Below, in pieces: positions 41,393 through 49,914 of a DNA stretch of 64,000 nucleotides. The first letter of the stretch is position 1; each line of letters begins with the position of its first letter. The stretch comes from Collinsella sp. (GTDB lineage: Bacteria; Actinomycetota; Coriobacteriia; Coriobacteriales; Coriobacteriaceae). The notes beneath the pieces were generated by a model. The model was not told where the DNA came from, searched no databases, and saw nothing but the letters and a program-made list of their open reading frames with translations. The position numbers and the translations under genes are program-made. The stretch is taken from the NCBI GenBank assembly GCA_018373675.1, contig JAHAGQ010000003.1, positions 1-64,000 of the forward strand. The letters are read 5' to 3'.

Positions 41393-42949
41393 TTATTTAG
41401 CGATATCGACAGCGCGGCTCTCGCGAATCACGACGACGCGCACCTGACCGGGATACTCCATCTCTTCCTCGATCTGATGGGCGATATCGTGAGCCAGGAC
41501 CGTGGACTGGGCATCGGAGATCTTGTCCGGCTGAACCATGACGTGGACCTCGCGACCAGCCTGCATGGCATAGGTACGCTCGACGCCTTCATGGGAGTTG
41601 GCGATCTCCTCGAGCTTCTCAAGACGCTTGATGTAGTTCTCGGCAGACTCGCGACGGGCACCGGGGCGAGAGGCAGAGACAGCATCGGCGGCCTGTACCA
41701 GGACATCGAGCACCGTGTTGGGGTCGACATCGGCATGGTGGGCCTCGATAGCGTGGACGATAACGGGCTTCTCGCCATAACGGCGGGCAAGCTCGGCGCC
41801 GATGACGGCATGCGGGCCCTCGACGTCGTGGTCGATGGCCTTGCCCAAGTCGTGCAGCAGGCCGGCGCGCTTGGCGGTCACAACGTCCAGGCCAAGCTCG
41901 GAAGCCATCACGCCGCACAGATCCGAGACCTCAAGGGAGTGCTGAAGCACGTTCTGACCAAACGAGGTACGGTAGCGCAGGGCACCAAGGGTCTTGACGA
42001 TCTCGGGGTGCAGGTCGTGGATGCCGGTATCGAAGGCAGCCTGCTCGCCAGCCTCGCGCACGCGCTGCTGAACCAGGTCGGCAGCCTTGTGATACATCTC
42101 CTCGATGCGGGCGGGGTGAATGCGGCCGTCGGCGATGAGGTTCTCGAGGGCGACACGGGCGGTCTCACGACGGACCGGGTCAAAGCTCGAAAGAACGACG
42201 GTCTCGGGCGTGTCATCGATCACGAGGTTGACGCCGGAAACCTGCTCGAAGGTGCGGATGTTGCGACCCTCGCGACCGATGATACGACCCTTGAGGTCAT
42301 CGGAGGGAATATGAACGGAAGTAACGGTGACCTCGGCGGTATGGTCGGCGGCGCAACGCTGAATCGCCAGGGAGAGAATCTCCTGGGCGGTCTTGTGGCA
42401 CTCGGCGCGAACCTGCTGCTCGGACTCGCGAATGATCGTGGCGGCCTCGTGGGTGACCTCGCCGCGAACCTTATCGAGGAGCTCCTTGTGGGCATCCTCG
42501 CGGGTAAGGTCGGCGATTCGCTCGAGCTCGGAGGTCTGCTTTGCGCAAAGCTCCTCGAGCTCACGGGAGCGCTTCTCGACCTGACCGGCCTGGCTGGACA
42601 GCTGATGCTCACGCTTGTCGAGAGCGTCGTTGCGGCGATCGAGGGATTCCTCGCGCTGCATCACGCGGTTCTCGAGCGTACGAATCTCGCTCTTACGCTG
42701 CTTGTCCTCGGCCTCGGCGGCCTGTTTGTTCTTGATGATCTCCTCTTTAGCCTCGAGCAGAGCCTCTTTTTTGAGGGTCTCGGCCTGACGCTTAGCATCG
42801 CCGATCAGGGACTCAGCCTGTGCGTGTGCCGACTGGATCTTTTCGTCGGCCTCGTGAAGACTACCCTGCTTGGCGGTGCGCATGTAGGCAATGGCGGCGA
42901 CGGCACCCAAAACAATGCCAACGAGCGCTGCGATGATAGGCATGCTCAC
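41393..42949 (-). CDS. rny: Ribonuclease Y
   Basis: Membrane-anchored endoribonuclease that starts mRNA decay. 518 residues: N-terminal membrane helix (2-22), a long coiled coil (about 25-200, Glu/Lys/Gln-rich), a KH domain with [15 protein letters not shown] (about 220-234), and an HD domain with [12 protein letters not shown] (about 364-375; His-Asp metal ligands). The C-terminal [12 protein letters not shown] stretch is conserved. RNase J and PNPase genes lie further along the same strand. Confidence 0.95.
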   Translation of the reverse strand: MSMPIIAALVGIVLGAVAAIAYMRTAKQGSLHEADEKIQSAHAQAESLIGDAKRQAETLKKEALLEAKEEIIKNKQAAEAEDKQRKSEIRTLENRVMQREESLDRRNDALDKREHQLSSQAGQVEKRSRELEELCAKQTSELERIADLTREDAHKELLDKVRGEVTHEAATIIRESEQQVRAECHKTAQEILSLAIQRCAADHTAEVTVTSVHIPSDDLKGRIIGREGRNIRTFEQVSGVNLVIDDTPETVVLSSFDPVRRETARVALENLIADGRIHPARIEEMYHKAADLVQQRVREAGEQAAFDTGIHDLHPEIVKTLGALRYRTSFGQNVLQHSLEVSDLCGVMASELGLDVVTAKRAGLLHDLGKAIDHDVEGPHAVIGAELARRYGEKPVIVHAIEAHHADVDPNTVLDVLVQAADAVSASRPGARRESAENYIKRLEKLEEIANSHEGVERTYAMQAGREVHVMVQPDKISDAQSTVLAHDIAHQIEEEMEYPGQVRVVVIRESRAVDIAK

Positions 42950-43142
42950 TCCTTTTTATGGATTCGTTACACAACAAAGCGAACCGCCCTTACGAACGGC
43001 TCGCGACATTTGAGTAATATGGGCGCAGCTTATGCGGGTCGGATACAGATAAACATATAAACAAACTCATCAAAGATGAGCACATATCACAAAGCAAATG
43101 ACAGTGTTTATCGTACGTTGAACCACAACAACTGTCAAATAA

Positions 43143-43188
43143 ATGGCCCCAGCACGGCGGCTAAAACGCGGTGAACGGCAGGGCCACA
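43143..43188 (-). terminator. Terminator downstream of recX
   Basis: On the minus strand, TGGCCCTGCCG pairs imperfectly with the CGGGGCCA-type arm (43144-43186), followed by TTTATTTG. It separates recA-recX from rny. Confidence 0.55.
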
Positions 43189-43200
43189 AAACGCACACGC

Positions 43201-43893
43201 CTAAACCGCACATTCCTCGCGTTCGGCATCGAGACGCGCCTTAACGGCATCGGCGGCGATGTGATACGAGAAGCCCTTGCCCATCAAAAACCGAACCAGT
43301 TTTTCGAATCCGCGTGTCTCTGGAACACGCCGCCTGGCGAGCAGGGCTGACGCACGCGCCAAATCGTCTTCGACGGCAAAATAATCCTCGGGATAACCGG
43401 GAATGTCATCGAGCACGACATGACGGCGCTTGAGCTCGGTCTCGATTTTACGCTGTCCCCAACCGCGCCGCTTGCGCTCCTCGATAAAGTACGAGCAAAA
43501 GCGGTTCTCGTCTAAAAAGCGATACTCGGTGGCGCGCTCGACGGCGAAATCGATCGCAGGCTGGTGAAAGCCGTAGCGGGCCAGCTTGTCACGGACCTCA
43601 CCCGTCGCATGGTCGCGGCGCGATAACATCTCGGTCACCATGGTAAGTGCACATTTACGCTCGATGAGCTGCACCGCCTCACGAAAGTTGTCCCAATCAC
43701 AGGGAAGATCGGGGCGGTTTTTGACATACAGGCGCGCGACCCGCACGGGAATCCAAATGGACCGCTCAAAACCGCCCTCAAGCTCACAATCGATATGTGC
43801 GCAAGGCTTTTTAGACGCATACCCGCTCGAGAACGAGGAAGCCGCCTTCTTATCGGGAAAGACGACCGTGGCCTCGGTCACCGTATACGACAT
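43201..43893 (-). CDS. recX: Regulatory protein RecX
   Basis: 230 residues with three-helix repeats typical of RecX: LSRRDHATGEVRDKLARYGF (about 88-107), RKIETELKRRHV and the C-terminal LVRFLMGKGFSYHIAADAVK. RecX binds in the groove of RecA filaments and limits them. The N-terminal 60 residues are an extra domain common in Gram-positive RecX. It begins 11 bases after recA and is co-transcribed with it. Confidence 0.9.
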   Translation of the reverse strand: MSYTVTEATVVFPDKKAASSFSSGYASKKPCAHIDCELEGGFERSIWIPVRVARLYVKNRPDLPCDWDNFREAVQLIERKCALTMVTEMLSRRDHATGEVRDKLARYGFHQPAIDFAVERATEYRFLDENRFCSYFIEERKRRGWGQRKIETELKRRHVVLDDIPGYPEDYFAVEDDLARASALLARRRVPETRGFEKLVRFLMGKGFSYHIAADAVKARLDAEREECAV

Positions 43894-43904
43894 GAGCGTA
43901 ACCG

Positions 43905-45053
43905 CTACTCGTCGTCATCATCGAGCATGGCGGAACCATCGATGGCGTAAAGCTCGTCAAACTCATCAGGCGCAGGCTGATCGGTCAGCTCGACCTCGGA
44001 CGGAGCATCGTCATCAAACTCAAGCCCGCAGGCAAGGCGGACCTTATGCTCAATCTCGTCGGCGCAATCGGGATGTTCGCGCAGGAACGCCTTGGCGGCC
44101 TCGCGACCGTTGCCGAGCTTGTCCTCGCCATAGGCAAACCAAGAGCCCATCTTCTTGCAGATGCCACACTCAACAGCCATGTCCAGAATCGAGCCCTCCT
44201 TAGAGATGCCCGTACCGTACATGATGTCGAACTCAGCAGAACGGAACGGAGCTGCCACCTTGTTCTTAACGACCTTGGCGCGCACGCGGTTACCGATAAC
44301 CTCGTCCTTAAGCTTAATGCTGTCGATGCGGCGAATGTCGATACGAACCGAAGAGAAGAACTTAAGGGCGCGACCGCCCGTCGTGGTCTCGGGATTGCCG
44401 AACATGACGCCAATCTTCTCACGCAGTTGGTTAATGAAGATGCACGTCGTGTTGGACTTGGACAGCGAGCCGGCGAGCTTGCGGAGCGCCTGGCTCATCA
44501 GGCGAGCCTGAAGACCGACCGTAGTGTCACCGATTTCTCCCTCGATCTCGGCACGCGGGGTCAGCGCGGCGACGGAGTCGACAACGATGGCATCGATGGC
44601 GCCGGAACGCACAAGCATGTCAACGATCTCGAGCGCCTGCTCACCCGTATCGGGCTGGGAAATGAGCACCTCGTCGATATCCACGCCGATGCGCGCTGCA
44701 TACGTGGGATCGAGCGCGTGCTCGGCATCGATAAATGCCACAACGCCACCCATTGCCTGGGCCTCGGCCAGGATCTCGAGCGAAAGCGTCGTCTTACCGG
44801 AGGACTCGGGACCGTAGATCTCGACGATACGGCCGCGCGGCACGCCGCCGATACCCAGCGCGGCATCGAGGGCCAGAGCGCCCGTGGGAATGGCCTCGAC
44901 CTCGAGCTCGGGACCACCGTCACCGTACCTCATGATGGAACCCTGGCCGAATTTCTTCTCGATCTCGGCCTTGGTGGTGGCGATCATCTCATCGCGCTCT
45001 TTACCCGTCGTGCGAGCATGAACGGTACGTACGGGACCTGAATTCTTGGCCAT
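43905..45053 (-). CDS. recA: Recombinase A
   Basis: 382 residues. Walker [11 protein letters not shown] (near 77-86), Walker [10 protein letters not shown] (near 152), L2 loop [15 protein letters not shown] (near 215-229), and an acidic C-terminus ending DDDDE. RecA forms filaments on single-stranded DNA for strand exchange and promotes LexA cleavage. ATG 45053 has GGAGGG upstream; a frame extending to 45074 would overlap the ribosome site. The promoter carries a LexA box between its -35 and -10 boxes. Confidence 0.97.
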   Translation of the reverse strand: MAKNSGPVRTVHARTTGKERDEMIATTKAEIEKKFGQGSIMRYGDGGPELEVEAIPTGALALDAALGIGGVPRGRIVEIYGPESSGKTTLSLEILAEAQAMGGVVAFIDAEHALDPTYAARIGVDIDEVLISQPDTGEQALEIVDMLVRSGAIDAIVVDSVAALTPRAEIEGEIGDTTVGLQARLMSQALRKLAGSLSKSNTTCIFINQLREKIGVMFGNPETTTGGRALKFFSSVRIDIRRIDSIKLKDEVIGNRVRAKVVKNKVAAPFRSAEFDIMYGTGISKEGSILDMAVECGICKKMGSWFAYGEDKLGNGREAAKAFLREHPDCADEIEHKVRLACGLEFDDDAPSEVELTDQPAPDEFDELYAIDGSAMLDDDDE

Positions 45054-45083
45054 GAATAGCCCTCCTCTTAACAACCTGCATCG

Positions 45084-45112
45084 ATAATAAACGAACGGCT
45101 GTTCGTGGTCAA
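45084..45112 (-). promoter_or_regulatory. recA promoter with LexA box in the spacer
   Basis: TTGACC (45112-45107), a 17-base spacer and TATTAT (45089-45084) on the minus strand. The LexA box CGAACGGCTGTTCG (45092-45105; 13 of 14 consensus positions) lies entirely inside the spacer, so LexA would exclude RNA polymerase. Confidence 0.85.
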
Positions 45113-45279
45113 CCGTTCAGGCCAATCATATGCAGGCAGTCTTTCCAAAACCCAACCAAACGCCGACCAAACACTGACCAAATGCTTGACCACAAAGGGA
45201 CAAATAAGAGCAAGGAAGGCAAGAATACGTCTACAACCAGCGCAAACGCCAAATGAGCCTAAGGTCCCTATCTCCACAA

Positions 45280-45303
45280 TTAAGGGGCCCTGAGGCCCCT
45301 TAA
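45280..45303 (-). terminator. Hairpin downstream of cinA
   Basis: TTAAGGGGCC (45280-45289) pairs perfectly with 45294-45303 around CTGA. It sits eight bases past the cinA stop. It lacks a long T run but is flanked by A/T-rich bases. Confidence 0.65.
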
Positions 45304-45310
45304 AACACGT

Positions 45311-45847
45311 CTATTCCATAGAGTTGAGCACAAGGGCAATGCGCCCCAATGCCTCCGTGACCGCATGGGCACGAACACACGAACGGTCGCCCTCATAGTA
45401 GCAGCGCACAGAGTCCACGACTGGCACGCCCCCATCGGCGGAACGATACGCCCAGCCAATATAGAAAGTGCCAGCCGGATCGTCCTCAGTGCCGCCGCCG
45501 GGGCCGGCATAACCCGTTGCGCTCACTGCAATATCGCTCTGGTACAGCTCCAGCGAACCCACCGCCATCTCGCGCGCGGTCTGATGCGACACCGCGGTAT
45601 AGCGGTCGAGCGTCTCCTGCTCAACACCAAGAACGAGATGCTTAATCTCATCGCAATAGGTCACCGCACCGCCAAGCAGCGCCGCCGAGGCGCCCGGGAT
45701 ATCGGCAATCGTCGAGGCGATCATACCCGCCGTCAGCGACTCAGCCGTCGAAACCGTCACGCACCGAGCGCTCGCTCGCTCGACAATATCACGCGCCAGC
45801 TCCTCGTTATGTGCGAAAATCTGCTCAAAAGAGTCCGTCATACCCAC
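45311..45847 (-). CDS. cinA: CinA C-terminal family protein (nicotinamide-nucleotide amidohydrolase)
   Basis: 178 residues covering only the C-terminal amidase domain: CVTVSTAESLTAGMIASTIA with the catalytic Ser (about 29-48), LLGGAVTYCDEIKH, AVSHQTAREMA and SATGYAGPGGGTEDDPAGTF. This domain deamidates NMN to nicotinic acid mononucleotide (PncC). The N-terminal COG1058 domain of full-length CinA is absent, which is normal for many species. The pgsA-cinA-recA order is classical. Start is GTG 45847 or ATG 45841; both keep the domain. Confidence 0.92.
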   Translation of the reverse strand: MGMTDSFEQIFAHNEELARDIVERASARCVTVSTAESLTAGMIASTIADIPGASAALLGGAVTYCDEIKHLVLGVEQETLDRYTAVSHQTAREMAVGSLELYQSDIAVSATGYAGPGGGTEDDPAGTFYIGWAYRSADGGVPVVDSVRCYYEGDRSCVRAHAVTEALGRIALVLNSME

Positions 45848-45853
45848 CAGGAC

Positions 45854-46492
45854 CTAGACCGAAAAGACGATCTTGCGGCAGTTCCAGAAGTACTGGGCGC
45901 CCGAGATAACGGTCAGGACAACGGCAACGGCGTACAGGAAGCGCGACACCGAGTAGATGCCGAGCGTCAGCGCCACCGGGCCAAGGTGCAAGCCGGCCAT
46001 CGCAAAGACGCACAGATAACCGCAGATGGAGACCATCGTGGTCGCCGTCTTGTACTTGCCAAGCTTATCGGCCGCGACAACCACACCGGCCGCACTCGCG
46101 ACCATGCGCAGGGCGCTCACCAGCAGCTCGCGGAACAGGATGATGAACACCGACCACACGGTTACGGCTCCAAAGTCCAAGAACAGCAGCAGGGCCGAGA
46201 ACACGAGCAACTTATCGGCGATGGGATCCAAGAACTTACCGAAGTCGGTGATCTCGTTGCGCGAACGAGCCAGGTAGCCATCAACCTTATCTGTACACGA
46301 CAGGATGACGTACAGAATAAAGGCGGCGGCGGCAAGCGGGCCGTCGAAGGTGCTCCAATCCGTACCGGCAACGCTCGTGTGAGACAGCGCCGACACGATC
46401 ATGAACACTGGAATGAAGACGATGCGCACGCACGTCACGATGTTGGCGGGCGTCCAGACACTCGTCAGTTCCTTATTGCTCTCGTTAGCCAC
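45854..46492 (-). CDS. pgsA: CDP-diacylglycerol-glycerol-3-phosphate 3-phosphatidyltransferase
   Basis: 212-residue membrane enzyme that makes phosphatidylglycerol phosphate. The CDP-alcohol motif is complete: D68, D71-G72, A75-R76, G85, D89, D93, within CTDKVDGYLARSRNEITDFG. Four to six membrane helices. The position between rimO and cinA-recA marks it as the canonical pgsA; the other CDP-alcohol enzyme is at 24949-25653. Confidence 0.92.
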   Translation of the reverse strand: MANESNKELTSVWTPANIVTCVRIVFIPVFMIVSALSHTSVAGTDWSTFDGPLAAAAFILYVILSCTDKVDGYLARSRNEITDFGKFLDPIADKLLVFSALLLFLDFGAVTVWSVFIILFRELLVSALRMVASAAGVVVAADKLGKYKTATTMVSICGYLCVFAMAGLHLGPVALTLGIYSVSRFLYAVAVVLTVISGAQYFWNCRKIVFSV

Positions 46493-46501
46493 GACGCTCT
46501 C

Positions 46502-47851
46502 CTACTCCACAACATGACCGATAAGCTCGTAGCAGAAGCTATCGGTAAACTCGACCGTCAGAATATCGCCAACAGATACCTCGCTGGCATCCAGATGCAC
46601 CGCGCCATCGGAATCGGGTGCCTGGAACCAGGCATGTCCGATGAGCTCGGCACCGTCCTCGGTCTCCTCGATACCGTCGACAATCACCTGGGCGCGCTCG
46701 CCCACGTGCGCGGCAGTCGCGGCAAAGCCGAGCGACTCGGCAAGATCCATAGCCTCCTGGGCGCGCTCGAGCTTAACCTCTTCGTCGACCTGACCTTCCA
46801 TCTTGGCGGCCAGGCTACCCTCCTCCTGCGAGTAGGCAAACACACTCGTGTAGTCAAAGCCCACGGCGTCCATAAAGTCAATGAGATCGCGGAACTCGTC
46901 GTCGGTCTCGGTCGGGAACCCTACCATGGCTGTGGAGCGGATCACGATACCGGGGATGCGCTCGCGCAGGTCGCGGAACAGGTCCTCGAGCTCCTGGCGC
47001 GAACCGGAGCGGCGCATGGCCTTGAGGATGCGCGCGTCACAGTGCTGCACGGGGATATCGATATAGGGCAGCACCTCGGGCGTATCGCGAATGGTCTCGA
47101 TAAGCTCGTCAGTCATGCCCTCGGGCTGCAGGTAGAGTACGCGGACCCACACGTTATGAGGACGCACCGCCTCAGCAACGGCCTGCAACAGCTGCGCCAG
47201 ATTGCGCGGCGCGCCCTCGGCGAGGTCCTCGTCGGCAAAGTCGGTACCCCAGATGCCCGTGTCCTGACCGATCAGAACGATCTCGCGCACGCCACCGGCG
47301 ACCAGGTCGCGCACCTCGGAGATAATGCTCTCGGCATTACGCGAATGATAGCGGCCGCGGATGTAGGGAATCATGCAGAAGCTGCAGAAGCGGTTACAGC
47401 CATCGGAAATCTTGACGTAAGCGACAGCACCCTCGACGGTACGTTTGACCTGCGGGATATAGGCTGCAATCTCACGCTCGACACCCAGCACGCCATCGAT
47501 GACCGCCACGATGCCATCTTCCTCGTCGGCCTTCACAAAGGCAGCGACCTCGGGCAGCTCGTCAGGCAGGTCGTCGCCATAGCGCGACGGCACACAGCCG
47601 CACATGACGATGGGACAAGAACGAACGCCGTCCTGAACCTCATTGGCGAGCTCGAGCGTGGTCTCGATGCTCTCGGACGTTGCGGAGGCGAGGAACGAGC
47701 ATGTATTGACGATGGCGATATCGGCATCCTGCGGGTCGAATGCTTCCTCGTAGCCTGCGGCGGTCAAAAGAGAACGCATGCGGTCGGTGTCAACCTCGTT
47801 CTTAGCGCACCCGAGGGTGATGTAGAGCACGGAGCCCAACGGTGTATCCAT
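46502..47851 (-). CDS. rimO: Ribosomal protein S12 methylthiotransferase
   Basis: Radical-SAM enzyme adding methylthio to an Asp of S12. The start YITLGCAKNEVDTDRMRSLL (residues 10-29) is diagnostic of RimO. CSFLASATSE and CGCVPSRYGDDLPDELPE follow. The SAM motif CNRFCSFC lies near 153-160, and a C-terminal TRAM domain is at about 380-449. 449 residues. It ends nine bases before pgsA. Confidence 0.94.
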   Translation of the reverse strand: MDTPLGSVLYITLGCAKNEVDTDRMRSLLTAAGYEEAFDPQDADIAIVNTCSFLASATSESIETTLELANEVQDGVRSCPIVMCGCVPSRYGDDLPDELPEVAAFVKADEEDGIVAVIDGVLGVEREIAAYIPQVKRTVEGAVAYVKISDGCNRFCSFCMIPYIRGRYHSRNAESIISEVRDLVAGGVREIVLIGQDTGIWGTDFADEDLAEGAPRNLAQLLQAVAEAVRPHNVWVRVLYLQPEGMTDELIETIRDTPEVLPYIDIPVQHCDARILKAMRRSGSRQELEDLFRDLRERIPGIVIRSTAMVGFPTETDDEFRDLIDFMDAVGFDYTSVFAYSQEEGSLAAKMEGQVDEEVKLERAQEAMDLAESLGFAATAAHVGERAQVIVDGIEETEDGAELIGHAWFQAPDSDGAVHLDASEVSVGDILTVEFTDSFCYELIGHVVE

Positions 47852-47878
47852 GTTGGAGAGCGGTCCTTTCGATTGATA

Positions 47879-48376
47879 TTAGCGGTAGTTGGTGAACTGC
47901 AGCGGCTGGCCGTAGTCCTGGTCGCGCAGGAACTGAATCACGGTCTGCAACGCGTCCTTCGAAGCAGAGGAAACACGCAGCTTGTCGGCCTCGATGGTCA
48001 CCTTGACCTTGAGCTTTTGATCCTTGATGTCCTTGTTGATCTTCTTGGCGGTCGCCTGGTCGATACCCTCGACGATATGGCCGAGCACGCGCACGGTGCC
48101 GCCCGATGCCGCCTGCGGAGCATCCCACGAGACAGCCTTGAGGTCGATGCCGCGCTTGATGAGCTTGGAGCTCAGCACGTCAACAATCTGTTTGGAGACA
48201 AAGTCGGCCGGAGCGTTGATCGTAAAGAGCTTCTCGCCCTTCGAAAGCTCGATCGTGGCGCCGGAATCCTTAAGGTCATAGCGCTGGGAAATCTCGCGCG
48301 TGGTCTGCTGGAAGGCGTTGTCGACCTCTTGCATGTTGACCTCGGACACGACGTCGAAGCTGGAATCTTTAGCCAT
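47879..48376 (-). CDS. yajQ: YajQ-family nucleotide-binding protein
   Basis: 165 residues: DSSFDVVSEVNMQEVDNAFQ (4-23), RYDLKDSGATIELSKGE and the C-terminal LRDQDYGQPLQFTNYR. These are signatures of YajQ/XC_3703, two ferredoxin-like folds that bind nucleic acids and, in some species, cyclic di-GMP. The function here is unproved. Start has AAAGGAAA upstream; it lies between rodZ and rimO. Confidence 0.92.
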   Translation of the reverse strand: MAKDSSFDVVSEVNMQEVDNAFQQTTREISQRYDLKDSGATIELSKGEKLFTINAPADFVSKQIVDVLSSKLIKRGIDLKAVSWDAPQAASGGTVRVLGHIVEGIDQATAKKINKDIKDQKLKVKVTIEADKLRVSSASKDALQTVIQFLRDQDYGQPLQFTNYR

Positions 48377-48402
48377 GATGTTTCCTTTCGCGTACGAGCG
48401 GC

Positions 48403-49914
48403 TTAGTAGCTATCGTACGAATAGTCGGTAGAATCGCTGGGCGTCTGACCGTCAGTTGCGGTATCGGCGCCATCCGTGGACTGGGCATCGGTACCGTCGG
48501 TGGTATCGGTACCATCGGTGGTGTCGGTACCATCAGAACTTTCGCCATTCTCGGAATCAGTCGTCTCCTTCTTGGGAACGGTGATCGTCACGCGCGCCAC
48601 GCCCGAGGTCTTAGTATCGTAACGGACCTTTTCACCGTTCTTGGTAACGGTGACATCTGAAGGCTTGGACGTGGTGATCTCGATCGAGGACTCGGGCGTG
48701 TACTCCTGCTCAAAGGGGCCAGTCGCCTGGGCGCCATAGACCGACTTGCCGTCGACCTTGACCTCAATCCACGCGGTCTTTCCCTTGGCAACGGAGACTT
48801 TGACCTTCGTGACCTCGTTCTCTTCCTTCTTGGCCGTCGTCTTGGTAGCGTCCGAGTCAGTCGACTCATCCGTCGCCTCATCGGTGTCTTCGTCCTCGTC
48901 GACCGTTTCGGTCTTCTTAGAAGACTTCTTGGTCGTCGTCTTGGTAGCAGCGGGCGTCTCGGGCGTGGTCTCGGGCGCCGAAGATGCGCAGCCGCGCAGA
49001 AGCACCACGATGAGCACAATCAACAGCAGCGCAACGGCACCGATGCCGGCGTAGACGATACGCGGATCGAGCTCGTTGTTTTGAGGAGTACGTGATCCGC
49101 CGCGTCCACGATTGGAACTGCTGCGGCCACCTCCCTGAGGCATACGACCACGATTGCTATCGGAACGGCCGCGATAGCCACCCTGGCCCTGAAGGCTGCG
49201 CTGACCCGAGCGGGGCGCAAGTTCGCCGCGGCCTTGATAGCCACGCTGGCCCGAACGCGGAGCCGAAGAGCGCTGGCCATACGGCTGTGATTGAGAGCGA
49301 AGACGCGGCGTCACCTGCGTGGTATCGGCATCCGCATAGCCACCGCGAGAGCGTCCCGTAGAGGCACCACGGTAACCGCGATCGGAATAGCCCCCGTCGC
49401 CGTAGCCGGCACGAGGGTCACGCGCCACGCCGCGGGCAGCGGGAAGTGCACGGTCCTCGGGCATCGGCGTACTACGGAACCGGTCACGCTGTGAGCGAAT
49501 CTCCTCGCCCGAACCCGTCTCGGTAATATAACCGGCCTGCTGAGGACGCTGTCCATAGCGGGTCGAACGACCGCCCTGAACCATCAGGAAGCGCCCGTTA
49601 TCGACCGAGGAACGCGAATTGACGTAGCCGGCGGCGTCCTGAAAACGACCGCCCTGCTGCGACGTCTCGCGTTCGTATGCCATCAGATCGTCAAAGTAGG
49701 CATTGACGACCTCGCGCGGATTGAGGCCCAAAAAGCGAGCATAGCTCGAAATCATGCCCTGCGCATAGCCGCGCGGCGGCATCGAAGCAAAGTTACCGGT
49801 CTCGAAAAACTCGATGATCTGCGGCCTGATTTTGATGGTGTTGGCGACTTGCTGAATGGAAAGGCCCATTCGGCGACGCTGCTCAAGCAGCATGTCACCA
49901 AAGCGTGCAGCCAT
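48403..49914 (-). CDS. rodZ: RodZ-like helix-turn-helix membrane protein with RG-rich linker
   Basis: 503 residues. A Cro/CI-type helix-turn-helix (5-70: MLLEQRRRMGLSIQQVANTI, then PPRGYAQGMISSYARFLGLN) that contacts MreB in RodZ. Residues about 95-280 are disordered and unusually rich in Arg, Gly, Ser, Gln and Tyr, with many RG dipeptides (SGQRGYQGRG, GGYRGRSDSNRGR). A membrane helix lies at about 286-308, followed by a Thr/Lys/Glu/Asp-rich segment, a DUF4115-type beta domain (about 365-455) and a Thr/Asp/Gly tail. The long RG region is atypical for RodZ. It starts one shared base from the ftsK stop. Confidence 0.85.
   Translation of the reverse strand: MAARFGDMLLEQRRRMGLSIQQVANTIKIRPQIIEFFETGNFASMPPRGYAQGMISSYARFLGLNPREVVNAYFDDLMAYERETSQQGGRFQDAAGYVNSRSSVDNGRFLMVQGGRSTRYGQRPQQAGYITETGSGEEIRSQRDRFRSTPMPEDRALPAARGVARDPRAGYGDGGYSDRGYRGASTGRSRGGYADADTTQVTPRLRSQSQPYGQRSSAPRSGQRGYQGRGELAPRSGQRSLQGQGGYRGRSDSNRGRMPQGGGRSSSNRGRGGSRTPQNNELDPRIVYAGIGAVALLLIVLIVVLLRGCASSAPETTPETPAATKTTTKKSSKKTETVDEDEDTDEATDESTDSDATKTTAKKEENEVTKVKVSVAKGKTAWIEVKVDGKSVYGAQATGPFEQEYTPESSIEITTSKPSDVTVTKNGEKVRYDTKTSGVARVTITVPKKETTDSENGESSDGTDTTDGTDTTDGTDAQSTDGADTATDGQTPSDSTDYSYDSY

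Noticed and set aside
45365..48406. Plus-strand open frame of about 1,000 codons opposite cinA, pgsA, rimO and yajQ
   Set aside because: It is a shadow of codon bias in high-GC genes on the minus strand: His/Asp/Gly/Leu/Arg-rich, no domain, and it crosses four well-supported genes.
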